Below are positions 7,638 through 16,046 of a DNA stretch of 64,000 nt, in pieces. Position numbers and translations under genes: made by a program. The DNA is from JBMORL01 sp049322335 (GTDB lineage Bacteria > Bacteroidota > Bacteroidia > Flavobacteriales_D > UBA2798). Position 1 is the stretch's first letter. Each line of letters begins with the position of its first letter. The notes under the pieces were generated by a model that did not search any database, was not told the DNA's origin, and worked only from the letters and a program-made list of their open reading frames with translations. The stretch is taken from positions 1-64,000 of the forward strand of contig JBMORL010000094.1 in the NCBI GenBank assembly GCA_049322335.1, in the 5' to 3' direction.

Positions 7638-8471
7638 CTACCCACAATTCTTCTGTGCCACAATCAGGCAACTGCTTCCAAATGGTATTTTTTTTCCTTT
7701 TCGGATAGCGGCTGATTCTGTTTTCCAGATGTTGTTTAATATTTTTCCGGTTAAACCTTTTCTTTTTTCATGAGCAGGTAAGCGGGTGAGCGGGCCGCCT
7801 GCTGTTTTTTTCTTTTTTAACTTTCTGCGGAGAATGCGAAACAGTAAAATGGCCGGAGGTAAAACAGAAAAAAAGTAAGTGGAATAAACGGTTCTGAATC
7901 CAGCTGATTTCAATTTCTTATTTATTTCCCGCAGCGTATACCGGTGAAAATGCCCGGCCTTAACATCCGCTTCCGACCAGAGAAAACGGTGAGCGGGAAC
8001 AGTGATGAACAAATAACCGTTTTTTTCCATAGCAAAAGAAAGTTGCTGCAAAAACCCGGTATCGTTTTCAATATGTTCTACCACATCAAAAATTCCGATG
8101 GAGGGAACCGATTCGTTTTCAAAAGAAAGATTATCCAGAGAAGCGTGAATAACTGTATCTATTCCCCTGTTTTTTGCATTCAGGCAACCTTGTTTTCCCG
8201 GTTCTATAAGAACAACCAGGTGTGCGTTTTTCTGAATGGCACTGGCTACAAATCCGTTTCCGCCACCGATATCAAAAAATAATTCACCCTGGTAAAATTT
8301 TTTTACAGCTGCAGTAATGCAATCGTTCCGGTGATTAAACCAAAAACTTCCCTCTTCAAACTCATTAAGGGTTTCATTTCCGTCATCAGGATAAGAAACA
8401 ACGCTCGTTTTCTCCGGACACCATATCCCATCCTGTTCAACAAGCCCCTTGATATATTTTGAAGGATTCAT
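7638..8471 (-). CDS. Class I SAM-dependent methyltransferase
   Basis: The 277-residue protein carries a Rossmann-type methyltransferase fold. Motif I is LFFDIGGGNGFVA (around residues 67-79), the acidic residue of motif II is in VVLIEPG, and motif IV is IGIFDVVEHIEN, followed by GYLFITVPAH. The sequence is closest in style to methyltransf_11/12-type proteins found in surface polysaccharide and quinone-type clusters, but the substrate is not evident. A hydrophobic stretch near residues 195-210 (FFSVLPPAILLF) and a basic tail may bring it to the membrane. It lies 77 nt downstream of pcrA on the same strand, so they may share a transcript. Confidence 0.82.
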   Translation of the reverse strand: MNPSKYIKGLVEQDGIWCPEKTSVVSYPDDGNETLNEFEEGSFWFNHRNDCITAAVKKFYQGELFFDIGGGNGFVASAIQKNAHLVVLIEPGKQGCLNAKNRGIDTVIHASLDNLSFENESVPSIGIFDVVEHIENDTGFLQQLSFAMEKNGYLFITVPAHRFLWSEADVKAGHFHRYTLREINKKLKSAGFRTVYSTYFFSVLPPAILLFRILRRKLKKKKTAGGPLTRLPAHEKRKGLTGKILNNIWKTESAAIRKGKKIPFGSSCLIVAQKNCG

Positions 8472-8548
8472 TTATTTTTCATTCTTGTTCTGAAATCACT
8501 CCACCTGTCCAACATCCCCATCTTCCAATGACCCCTGACCAATGATTG

Positions 8549-10834
8549 TCAATCCAACACTTCCAGTTTCGCGAATTTCAGTAACAATTGTTTTTGTCCC
8601 ACTTCAGGAAAGAATACGGTAGCTTTATCGTTATCAATATGAATGACTTTTCCTTTTCCGAATTTTTCGTGTTTTACGTTATTTCCTACCCGGACAGCAC
8701 CTGGGTTAGAAGAAGCAGAAACTGAACCGGGATTAATCTTCACCAGGTTTTTCTTTTCCACCGGTGATTTTTTCTTTGGTATTTCATCGGTGAAAAAATC
8801 TTTGGTATCCATTTTTACTTTTCGCTTATTCCACCCGAAATTCTCAAAATCATCAGTATCATTTTTTTCTATGACAGGTGGCATTTCAAGATGCTCACTG
8901 TCTATTTCCTCAATAAACCGGCTGGGCTCGCAATGGGTTAAATTTCCCCAGCGGTAGCGTGTCATGGCATAACTGAGTGTGGCTTGCTTTTCGGCACGGG
9001 TAAGGGCAACGTAGAACAATCTCCGTTCTTCTTCCAGTTCCTGCCGTGTGCTAAGCGACATTTGCGAAGGAAAAAGATTTTCTTCCATACCCACAACAAA
9101 TACATATGGAAATTCCAAACCTTTGGCAGAGTGAATGGTCATCAGCGACACGTGGTCGTTTCCTTCTTCGCTTTGTGTGTCGGCATCGGTCAGCAGGGCA
9201 ACATCAACCAAAAAATCGCCCAGTGTGGCGCTTTCACCCCGGTTGTTTTGTGCTTCTGTAAATTCGTTGATACCGTTCAGCAATTCCTGTATGTTTTCAT
9301 AACGGCTCACACCTTCGGGAGTTTTGTCGTCATACAATTCTTTCATTAATCCGCAGGCACCGGCAATGTGAGTAGCGGCATCAAAAGCATTTTTTTGTTG
9401 CATGATAACGGAAAAACTTTTTATCAGCAAAGCAAATTCTTTCACTTTGTTGATAGCAGAAGAGGATATTCCCACGTTATACATTTCCGGCATTTCCACC
9501 ACATTCCAGATCCCTGTTTCGCGTTGTGCAGCTGCTACTACAAGAGCGTCAACTGTTGTTTGTCCGATTCCCCGTTTGGGATAATTGATCACACGTTTCA
9601 ACGCTTCTTCATCATTGTGATTGGCGGTCAGGCGGAAATAAGCCAGCAGATCTTTTATTTCCTTACGTTGATAAAAGGAAAGTCCACCGTAAATTTTATA
9701 TTGAATATTGGCTTTGCGCAATGCTTCTTCAAACGAACGCGACTGGGCATTGGTGCGATATAGAATTGCGAAATGGGTGTTTTTGGCCTGTTTATTCATT
9801 TTGATATCAAAGATGGAATCAGCTATCATTCTTCCTTCTTCGTTATCGGTGGGTGCCCTTAGGACTTTTATTTTTTCTCCGTCTGCATTTTCTGTCCACA
9901 CTTCTTTCTTCAGCCGTTCTTTATTTTTTTCAATCACGCTGTTGGCAGCATTCACAATGGTTTTGGTGGAGCGGTAGTTTTGTTCCAGTTTAAAAACTTT
10001 GGTGTCGGGATAATCTTTTTTAAAGTTGAGAATGTTCTGGATATTGGCACCGCGGAAAGCATAAATACTTTGTGAATCATCTCCTACCACCGTTACGTTT
10101 TCATACATCGCGGCCAGTTTTTTTACGATAACATATTGCGAATAGTTGGTATCCTGGTACTCATCTACGAGAATGTAACGGAATTTTTGCTGGTAGCGAT
10201 ACAATACGTCTGCATGGTCGCGTAAAAGCACATTGGTTTTAAAAAGCAAATCATCAAAATCCATTGCTGATGCCTTGAAGCAACGGTTTTCGTAATTCAT
10301 ATAAATTTCCGCAAGCCGGGGTTTTCCGCTCGAACGGTCATCGCCCACCAGGTCGGATTCCTGCGCATAGGCGGAGGCCGATATAAGGTTGTTTTTGGCC
10401 GAGGAGATGCGGTTGTATACAACGCCCGGTTTATAGACCTTGTCATCCAGTTGCATTTCGCGCAGAATATCTTTGATCAGGTTTTTGGAATCGGCTGTAT
10501 CATAAATCGTAAAATCGCGGGGATAACCGATTTTATCTGCCTCAATACGTAATATGCGGGCAAAAATGGAGTGAAAAGTCCCCATCCAAAGATTTCGTGC
10601 TTCATGCTCGCCCACAATTTCCCCGATCCGTTTTTTCATCTCACGGGCGGCTTTATTGGTGAAGGTGAGGGCCAGGATATGAAACGGGTCAACGCCTTTA
10701 TTCATCAGGTGGGCAATCCGGTAGGTAAGCACTCTTGTTTTGCCCGACCCTGCTCCGGCAATTACCATCGCAGGCCCCTCTGTATTCTCCACAGCTTCGC
10801 GCTGAGCCTCATTCAGTTCTTCAAGATATTTCAT
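8549..10834 (-). CDS. pcrA: ATP-dependent DNA helicase PcrA/UvrD
   Basis: A superfamily 1A 3'-5' helicase of 761 residues that acts in nucleotide excision repair, recombination control and replication restart. The N-terminus has the Q motif (LNEAQREAV, Gln11) and Walker A AGAGSGKT (26-33). Then come motif Ia LTFTNKAAREMKKRI, Walker B/II VDEYQDTN, motif III VVGDDSQSIYAFRGA, motif IV FKLEQNYRS, motif V VSLMTIHSAKGLEFPYVFVVG and motif VI LFYVALTRAEK. The C-terminal 50 residues (VKHEKFGKGKVI ... KLLLKFAKLEVL-like) form the Tudor-like RNA polymerase-binding domain of PcrA/UvrD. I choose the ATG at 10834 over a GTG one codon earlier because a TAATTTTG -7 box ends 4 nt before this ATG. Confidence 0.96.
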   Translation of the reverse strand: MKYLEELNEAQREAVENTEGPAMVIAGAGSGKTRVLTYRIAHLMNKGVDPFHILALTFTNKAAREMKKRIGEIVGEHEARNLWMGTFHSIFARILRIEADKIGYPRDFTIYDTADSKNLIKDILREMQLDDKVYKPGVVYNRISSAKNNLISASAYAQESDLVGDDRSSGKPRLAEIYMNYENRCFKASAMDFDDLLFKTNVLLRDHADVLYRYQQKFRYILVDEYQDTNYSQYVIVKKLAAMYENVTVVGDDSQSIYAFRGANIQNILNFKKDYPDTKVFKLEQNYRSTKTIVNAANSVIEKNKERLKKEVWTENADGEKIKVLRAPTDNEEGRMIADSIFDIKMNKQAKNTHFAILYRTNAQSRSFEEALRKANIQYKIYGGLSFYQRKEIKDLLAYFRLTANHNDEEALKRVINYPKRGIGQTTVDALVVAAAQRETGIWNVVEMPEMYNVGISSSAINKVKEFALLIKSFSVIMQQKNAFDAATHIAGACGLMKELYDDKTPEGVSRYENIQELLNGINEFTEAQNNRGESATLGDFLVDVALLTDADTQSEEGNDHVSLMTIHSAKGLEFPYVFVVGMEENLFPSQMSLSTRQELEEERRLFYVALTRAEKQATLSYAMTRYRWGNLTHCEPSRFIEEIDSEHLEMPPVIEKNDTDDFENFGWNKRKVKMDTKDFFTDEIPKKKSPVEKKNLVKINPGSVSASSNPGAVRVGNNVKHEKFGKGKVIHIDNDKATVFFPEVGQKQLLLKFAKLEVLD

Positions 10835-10838
10835 CACC

Positions 10839-10846
10839 CAAAATTA
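10839..10846 (-). promoter_or_regulatory. -7 box placed for leaderless transcription of pcrA
   Basis: TAATTTTG on the minus strand (10846-10839) matches TAnnTTTG exactly and is followed by GGTG and then the ATG at 10834. No clear -33 element lies 19 nt upstream. Confidence 0.45.
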
Positions 10847-10884
10847 ACCATTGCTCCTTTGGATTTTAGCCCTGTTTATAAATA

Positions 10885-10915
10885 TTTGTTAACTCGTTTC
10901 TTACTGCTATATTTG
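10885..10915 (+). promoter_or_regulatory. Consensus promoter placed for leaderless transcription
   Basis: TTTG (10885-10888), a 19-nt spacer and TATATTTG (10908-10915) match the Bacteroidota housekeeping promoter perfectly. The ATG of the next gene begins at 10920, 4 nt after the -7 box, so the predicted start site falls on or beside the start codon. Confidence 0.7.
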
Positions 10916-10919
10916 AATA

Positions 10920-13559
10920 ATGGGAAAAAAGAAAGAAGTTAAAAGCGAAAAACAAAAACCGGTATCCGTTTCACCAGCTGGTATTTCAGATACCTCCCTG
11001 CGTAAAAGAATGGCGGGAATTATACTGGTACTCTGCTTTTTTCTGTATGGAAATACATTATGGAACGGTTATTCAATGGACGATGAACTGGTATCCTATA
11101 ATCACGAACTGGTTTCAAAAGGCATAAAGGGAATTCCTGATATATTTACCTCGCGTTATGCGGTAAACGAAAAGCAGAATTATGAATACAGGCCCATGGT
11201 GCTGGCTGTTTATGCAGTGGAAGCCCAGTTTTTCGGACAAAAACCGGCCACCAGTCATTTTTTTAATATCCTGATTTACGCTCTTTGTTGTTTTGTGCTT
11301 TTTTTGCTGTTACACCGCTTGTTTAAAAACTACCACTGGATTTTACCTGTCGCGGCCACTTTAATTTTTCTTATTCACCCTATTCATACCGAAGTCGTGG
11401 CCAGCATTAAAAACAGGGATGAAATGCTGAGCTTTCTTTTCGCTTTATTCAGTTTGTGGGTGGGATTGAATTTTGCAGAGACAGGAAAATGGAAATACCT
11501 TGTTTTTTCGGTGTTGCTGCTGGGAGTTTCCATGTTAAGCAAAAAATCATCCATGACTTTTATTGCACTCATTCCGTTTACTGCCTGGTTTTTTAATGTG
11601 GGTGGGATAAAAAACAAGAGAGTGATTTTTCTGTTTGCCGGTTTATTGCTGGTGTATTTTATTCCTCAGCTAATGGTGAAATTATTGGTGGAAGAAAAAA
11701 TGGTTCAGCGCGAATTGTTGTTTTTTGAAAACCCATTATACGACCGTTCGCAATATACTTTTTCCGACCGCGTTCCTTTTTCCTTTTATACTCTCGCTTA
11801 TTATACCAGGTTAATGATTTTTCCTCATCCGTTGCGTGTTTTTTATGGATATAATGAAATTGAAATGGCTGGCTGGGATCACCCAATGGTATGGGCAGGT
11901 GTGTTGATGGTGGTGGCACTTGTTGTTTATGGATTTTATAAGATAAAAACGCGCCAGGCATGGATATTTGGTATTTTTTTCTTTTTTGCCGGCATGTCAG
12001 AATTTTCCAACCTGGTTCGTCCGGCACCCGGCATCATTGCCGAGCGATTTACGTTTATTCCTTCTATAGGCTTTTGTATCGCTGTTGCCTGGTTGCTACT
12101 CGAACTCACAAAAATTCCATACCGCGAAATTTCTGCTCAACGGTTTAAATGGCCTCCGTCACTTCGTATAGCTGCAGTGGCATTATTTTTATTGTGTAGC
12201 GTAAAAATAATCAGCCGGAACAACGACTGGTATTCCCATTTCACCATTTATCATCACGACATTACGTATACAGAAAATTCTGCCAAACTTAATTCATTGC
12301 TGGGTTCGCAATATGTCAGTCAGCTGGAAAAAGAAATGGTGAAGTTAAATGCGGGGCAGCCACCAACACTTACTTTTCAGCAGAGAAAAAACAAAACAGA
12401 TTCCGCCCTGATGTTATTTAACAGGGCTCTGGAAATTTATCCGGATTATATTGCGGTAAATAATAATATAGGCGCAGTGTATTTTACCTATGTCCAGAAT
12501 TACGACAGTGCCGGAAAATATTTCAAACGTGCCGTTGAGCTGGATACGGACTATGTTCAGGCGCATTTTAATTTTGCTTCCTGCGAGGAAATAATGTTGG
12601 GCAGGTATGAAGAAATGGCAGCTTTTTATCAATGGAAAAATAAAAACGCTGCATCAGGCGGAAAAGAGAAAACTAATCAGGTTCTTACAGATTCACTTGG
12701 AATATTTTTCAAAAACTTTGATTTTCTCAAAACACGGCTGTCACAAACCATGAACAATGCATTTAGTGTGTTGATACAGAATAAAGATTTTTCCCAGGCT
12801 CCGCTGGAATTTCGTAAAGGAGCTGAGACAGTTCTGTCCGGTGGATTTTTGCCGGTTTCTTCCGCGGGGCTTGATAGTATGTGTTATGCTTTGGCAAAAC
12901 AAACAGAAATTTTATACCAGTCTATGAATTTTTCCGGTGTCAACACATCTGTTGATTCCATTTCGGCTTTGTATTTGTATCCTTTCGTGGATTCGGTAGT
13001 AACCGGTTTGTATCGCTTAAATAAAATTGCTTCTGTCGGTTTTCAACAAGCCGATCGGGCAATTGGAAATTTTGCTGAAGAAAAAAGAAAGGAAAAATTT
13101 CAGAATATGCTTCGTTCACTTAACCGAACACTTTTCCTAAATCCCGAATATGTTGTTTCCTATAATAAATTGCAAAATATTTACCGCGAAAGAAATATGG
13201 GTGATTCAATGGTGAGCCTGGCTCTGCGCTCGCTTGAATATGATGTTTATTTAAAATCCGATCTCTTTACAGCTATCGGGAGCGGATATTTGATGTCAAA
13301 AAATGATGTACAGGCAATTGTATATTTCGATAAATCCATTGCGCAACTGGAAAACACTGTAAAAAAACTTTCAGTGATGTATACTCATATGACCGGGGCT
13401 AAAAATACCGAAACATCACAAATGGTAATCGGGTATTTACAAAAAGTAAAACGCGACATTATCAACCTGTGTGAATTTATCTCTGTGCATTATAACAGGA
13501 AGGGCGATAGCGCCAATGCTGAAAAATATATAATCAGGTCGCAACCCTACCGGATATGA
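10920..13559 (+). CDS. Polytopic GT-C-like membrane protein with TPR domain (TMTC-like)
   Basis: The 879-residue protein begins with a charged Lys/Glu-rich tail (1-30). About ten transmembrane segments follow (residues 31-430), and then a soluble TPR region. The first extracytoplasmic loop holds NGYSMDDELVSYN (Asp54/Asp55), a di-acidic motif like those of GT-C glycosyltransferases, and HPIHTEVVASIKNRDEML follows a later membrane segment. This layout (GT-C-like membrane domain plus TPRs) resembles the TMTC/ArnT-like family, which use polyprenyl-phosphate sugars. TPR-like units are clear near residues 500-560 (LFNRALEIYPDYIAVNNNIG, YFKRAVELDTDYVQAHFNF) and again near 715-830. Its stop overlaps the next start by 4 nt (ATGA), implying coupling with the ketoacyl synthase. 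The enzymatic role is inferred, not proven. Confidence 0.8.
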   Translation: MGKKKEVKSEKQKPVSVSPAGISDTSLRKRMAGIILVLCFFLYGNTLWNGYSMDDELVSYNHELVSKGIKGIPDIFTSRYAVNEKQNYEYRPMVLAVYAVEAQFFGQKPATSHFFNILIYALCCFVLFLLLHRLFKNYHWILPVAATLIFLIHPIHTEVVASIKNRDEMLSFLFALFSLWVGLNFAETGKWKYLVFSVLLLGVSMLSKKSSMTFIALIPFTAWFFNVGGIKNKRVIFLFAGLLLVYFIPQLMVKLLVEEKMVQRELLFFENPLYDRSQYTFSDRVPFSFYTLAYYTRLMIFPHPLRVFYGYNEIEMAGWDHPMVWAGVLMVVALVVYGFYKIKTRQAWIFGIFFFFAGMSEFSNLVRPAPGIIAERFTFIPSIGFCIAVAWLLLELTKIPYREISAQRFKWPPSLRIAAVALFLLCSVKIISRNNDWYSHFTIYHHDITYTENSAKLNSLLGSQYVSQLEKEMVKLNAGQPPTLTFQQRKNKTDSALMLFNRALEIYPDYIAVNNNIGAVYFTYVQNYDSAGKYFKRAVELDTDYVQAHFNFASCEEIMLGRYEEMAAFYQWKNKNAASGGKEKTNQVLTDSLGIFFKNFDFLKTRLSQTMNNAFSVLIQNKDFSQAPLEFRKGAETVLSGGFLPVSSAGLDSMCYALAKQTEILYQSMNFSGVNTSVDSISALYLYPFVDSVVTGLYRLNKIASVGFQQADRAIGNFAEEKRKEKFQNMLRSLNRTLFLNPEYVVSYNKLQNIYRERNMGDSMVSLALRSLEYDVYLKSDLFTAIGSGYLMSKNDVQAIVYFDKSIAQLENTVKKLSVMYTHMTGAKNTETSQMVIGYLQKVKRDIINLCEFISVHYNRKGDSANAEKYIIRSQPYRI

Positions 13560-14560
13560 AATCGGAAATAGCTGCAGTGTCATATTATCTTCCCGGAAAA
13601 ATTCTTACTAATGAAGAACTGGCGGATTTAAATAAAAATACATCGGCAGGCGAATTGTTTAAACGCACCGGTGTAAAAGAACGCAGGATACTGGATCGTT
13701 CCATTCTTCCGTCAGATTTTGCACTGGCTTCTTTCCGGAACTTCCTGCAGCAGCATCCCAAAATTGATCCAAATGAAATTGATTTCCTCATTCACTGCAG
13801 CGAAGGCACAGATTATCGTTCACCTTGTACGGCAGCCGTTATCCAGCATAAGTGTGGGTTAACCAAGTCAACCGGTGCTTTTGATCTTTCCCTGAGTTGT
13901 TCGGGTTATGTGTATGGTTTGTTGCTGGCTTCTTCTCTCATTGAATCAAAACAGGCGCATAATGTGCTTTTTATTGCACAAGGCGTTCCCTCGTGGGTAG
14001 TGCATGAAGAAGAAACGGAAATGCGCGCTTTGTTCGGTGATGCTTCTTCCTGTACACTTATCAGGTCTGCTTCTCATGAAAGAATTGGAAATTTTGTTAC
14101 CGGAACGGATGGGGCAGGGGAACATGCGTTATATGTTGATCGCAGCAGTGCCAATCATCCGCTGGATGAAAAATGGTTCGGGGAAGAAAATAATTTTTGT
14201 TTTTTACCTTACGGAAGAATGAAAATGAACGGGGTGGATATTTTTTCATTTTCCCTTTCTGTAGTTCCCGGGCTGGTGGCCGGAACACTGGAAAAAAACG
14301 GGTTAACAGAAAACGATATAGATTTATTTATTTTTCATCAGGCCAATGCATTTATGCTGGAAACGCTAAGGAAAAAAATGAAAATTCCGGTTGAAAAATT
14401 TGTGATCAGCATGGAAAAAACCGGCAATACGGTATCTGCTTCCATCCCGGTTTGCCTTTCACAATGTATCCTCTCAGGAAGGGCGCAAAAGGGCAATAAG
14501 ATTCTGATTGCGGGATTTGGTGCCGGATTTTCCTGGGCAGCAACAGTTATTACGCTTTGA
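13556..14560 (+). CDS. 3-oxoacyl-ACP synthase III family protein (FabH-like)
   Basis: This 334-residue thiolase-fold enzyme would condense an acyl-CoA or acyl-ACP with malonyl-ACP. The Cys-His-Asn triad is intact: Cys115 in SLSCSGYVYG, His261 in FHQANAFML and Asn291 in KTGNTVSASIP. The C-terminus, LIAGFGAGFSWAATVITL, is typical of the family. It is one of two KAS III genes in this block; the other (17724-18779) is in the facing operon and clearly diverged. It overlaps the preceding membrane-TPR gene by 4 nt and ends 8 nt from the convergent hydroxylase gene. A role in a dedicated acyl group for a surface molecule is more likely than housekeeping fatty acid synthesis. Confidence 0.88.
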   Translation: MKSEIAAVSYYLPGKILTNEELADLNKNTSAGELFKRTGVKERRILDRSILPSDFALASFRNFLQQHPKIDPNEIDFLIHCSEGTDYRSPCTAAVIQHKCGLTKSTGAFDLSLSCSGYVYGLLLASSLIESKQAHNVLFIAQGVPSWVVHEEETEMRALFGDASSCTLIRSASHERIGNFVTGTDGAGEHALYVDRSSANHPLDEKWFGEENNFCFLPYGRMKMNGVDIFSFSLSVVPGLVAGTLEKNGLTENDIDLFIFHQANAFMLETLRKKMKIPVEKFVISMEKTGNTVSASIPVCLSQCILSGRAQKGNKILIAGFGAGFSWAATVITL

Positions 14561-14568
14561 AATAATGG

Positions 14569-15360
14569 CTAATCAGGTGTAAGCAGTTTTACAAACAATG
14601 ATTTTTTTATTCCCAGTTTCATTGTCAGAAAAACTGGTAAGGCAAATCCATAACAGAAAACTCTTCTGAAATAATTTCCCGGGTTGCGGATGATATGTAG
14701 TTTTTGATTGATCAGGCTGAACAACAATGCGCCCAGTATCCTGCTGCATATCCATTGTTTTTGATGAACATATTCAGCACGCAGCACATCAAAAAGAATA
14801 ATTACCCTTTGCCGGTCGGTTTTGTTCCATGCTTTATGATAAGCGGCATCATTAAATACCAATAACTTTCCGTTTTCCCACGGACGCTCTTCATAGCCCA
14901 CGTAAAATCCACACCGCGGCAAGCCATCCGGAATTTCTATTCCAAGGTGACACCTGTATATGGCATCTGTATCTCCCCGGTGAGGTTTTATTTCGCTTTG
15001 AGGCTCCATTACACTTACAGAAAAGGAAGTAATGCCCGGTATGGAAGAAAAAAAACTAACTGTTTTAGGACATGCGTTTATTGCTTTTTGAGATCCTTCT
15101 ATTCCCCAGAAATAAAAACTGAATGTTTTCCACTTTCCCGGGAGATTCATCATGTCTTTGGCAAAATAAGGCTTAAGCTCAGCAGAACCCGATTGCATGT
15201 GTTCAATAATTTCCTGTTTGATTACCGCGTAATTTTCTTCCAGCATTTTAGCCCATTCAAATCCTTCCGGATCGAAAAAATAATCTTCTTTTGTTCCTTT
15301 TTTTATCCGGTCGGAAAAAGAATAAAAGGGGCGCTTCGGTATGTTAAACAGGAAACTCAT
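14569..15360 (-). CDS. Aspartyl/asparaginyl beta-hydroxylase-like Fe(II)/2OG dioxygenase
   Basis: The 263-residue protein matches the Asp_Arg_Hydrox family, which includes LpxO of lipid A. Key features are PHRGD (His127), the RCHLGIEIP strand (residues 136-144), CGFYVGYEERPWENGKLLVF and NDAAYHKAWN (His175), followed by RQRVIILFDVLR with the Arg expected to bind 2-oxoglutarate. The two His are the usual iron ligands of this family. A hydrophobic stretch near the C-terminus could anchor it to the membrane, as in LpxO. It is the last gene of the six-gene operon and overlaps the GNAT stop by one base (TAATG). I infer that it hydroxylates the acyl chain or amide-linked group made by the operon; the true substrate is unknown. 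Confidence 0.82.
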   Translation of the reverse strand: MSFLFNIPKRPFYSFSDRIKKGTKEDYFFDPEGFEWAKMLEENYAVIKQEIIEHMQSGSAELKPYFAKDMMNLPGKWKTFSFYFWGIEGSQKAINACPKTVSFFSSIPGITSFSVSVMEPQSEIKPHRGDTDAIYRCHLGIEIPDGLPRCGFYVGYEERPWENGKLLVFNDAAYHKAWNKTDRQRVIILFDVLRAEYVHQKQWICSRILGALLFSLINQKLHIIRNPGNYFRRVFCYGFALPVFLTMKLGIKKSLFVKLLTPD

Positions 15361-16046
15361 TACACGAGGAGTTTTCGGTTTTCTTTTTTCAAAATCAGAT
15401 TCACTTTTTCTTTCAGGTAGGCCGGCAATGGCCCGTAAAGCCGTATCATGTCTTCATCACTGGTTGTTTTAAAGGAAAAATGTGGTTCGCCCAGTGGTTC
15501 CATATCCCCCGTATATTTTCCTATGGCCTTGCGGTATTTATTTATTTTATGAAAATAATTTTCTTTGGTAAGTTCGTAAACTTCATGGTTCTGGTTATGA
15601 CCGGAATCATTTTCCGCAAGGCGGTAACCGAAAGTTTTATTAAAAATAATGGCCTGCCGGTTGGTTTTTAAAACTTTGATAATCGTTTTTTCAAATTCAC
15701 AGACCAGGAAATTGTAATCGTGCATGATGATGGTGCACAATGCCGGAACAATAGATTGGAGATGGCGCTCTTCCCAGAAAAAAATCCCTCCTTCTGATAT
15801 GCGTTTTTCAAAATCCGTGTTTTTTCCGTTGATCAGCCCTATTTTTTCACCTTTATATTCTACCAAAAGGTAAATATTGTTTACAGTATCAACAGACCTA
15901 AACCATTTCAACTGTTCTTCTTTCGAAATCTCGCCCTGGAAAACCATAGTTCGCCTTATTTTTTCAGAATTTCTTTTTGAGCGAACCAGTTCAATGTCTT
16001 TTTCCGTTAGACGCACGAGCCGTATGCCGTACTTTTCAATAATCAT
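15360..16046 (-). CDS. GNAT N-acetyltransferase with C-terminal extension (PseH-like)
   Basis: Residues 1-145 form a GNAT domain of the type found in sugar N-acyltransferases such as PseH. MIIEKYGIRLVRLTEKD begins it, KWFRS and VEYKGEKIGLIN follow, then GGIFFWEE, VLKTNRQAIIFNKTFGYRL with the AcCoA-site NxxAI. An extension of about 80 residues follows (to 228), rich in Lys/Glu and unlike the core domain. Its start codon overlaps the GT2 stop, and its stop overlaps the hydroxylase start, each by one base. In this context it may transfer the ACP-bound or CoA-bound acyl group to an amino sugar. The donor could instead be acetyl-CoA. Confidence 0.8.
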   Translation of the reverse strand: MIIEKYGIRLVRLTEKDIELVRSKRNSEKIRRTMVFQGEISKEEQLKWFRSVDTVNNIYLLVEYKGEKIGLINGKNTDFEKRISEGGIFFWEERHLQSIVPALCTIIMHDYNFLVCEFEKTIIKVLKTNRQAIIFNKTFGYRLAENDSGHNQNHEVYELTKENYFHKINKYRKAIGKYTGDMEPLGEPHFSFKTTSDEDMIRLYGPLPAYLKEKVNLILKKENRKLLV

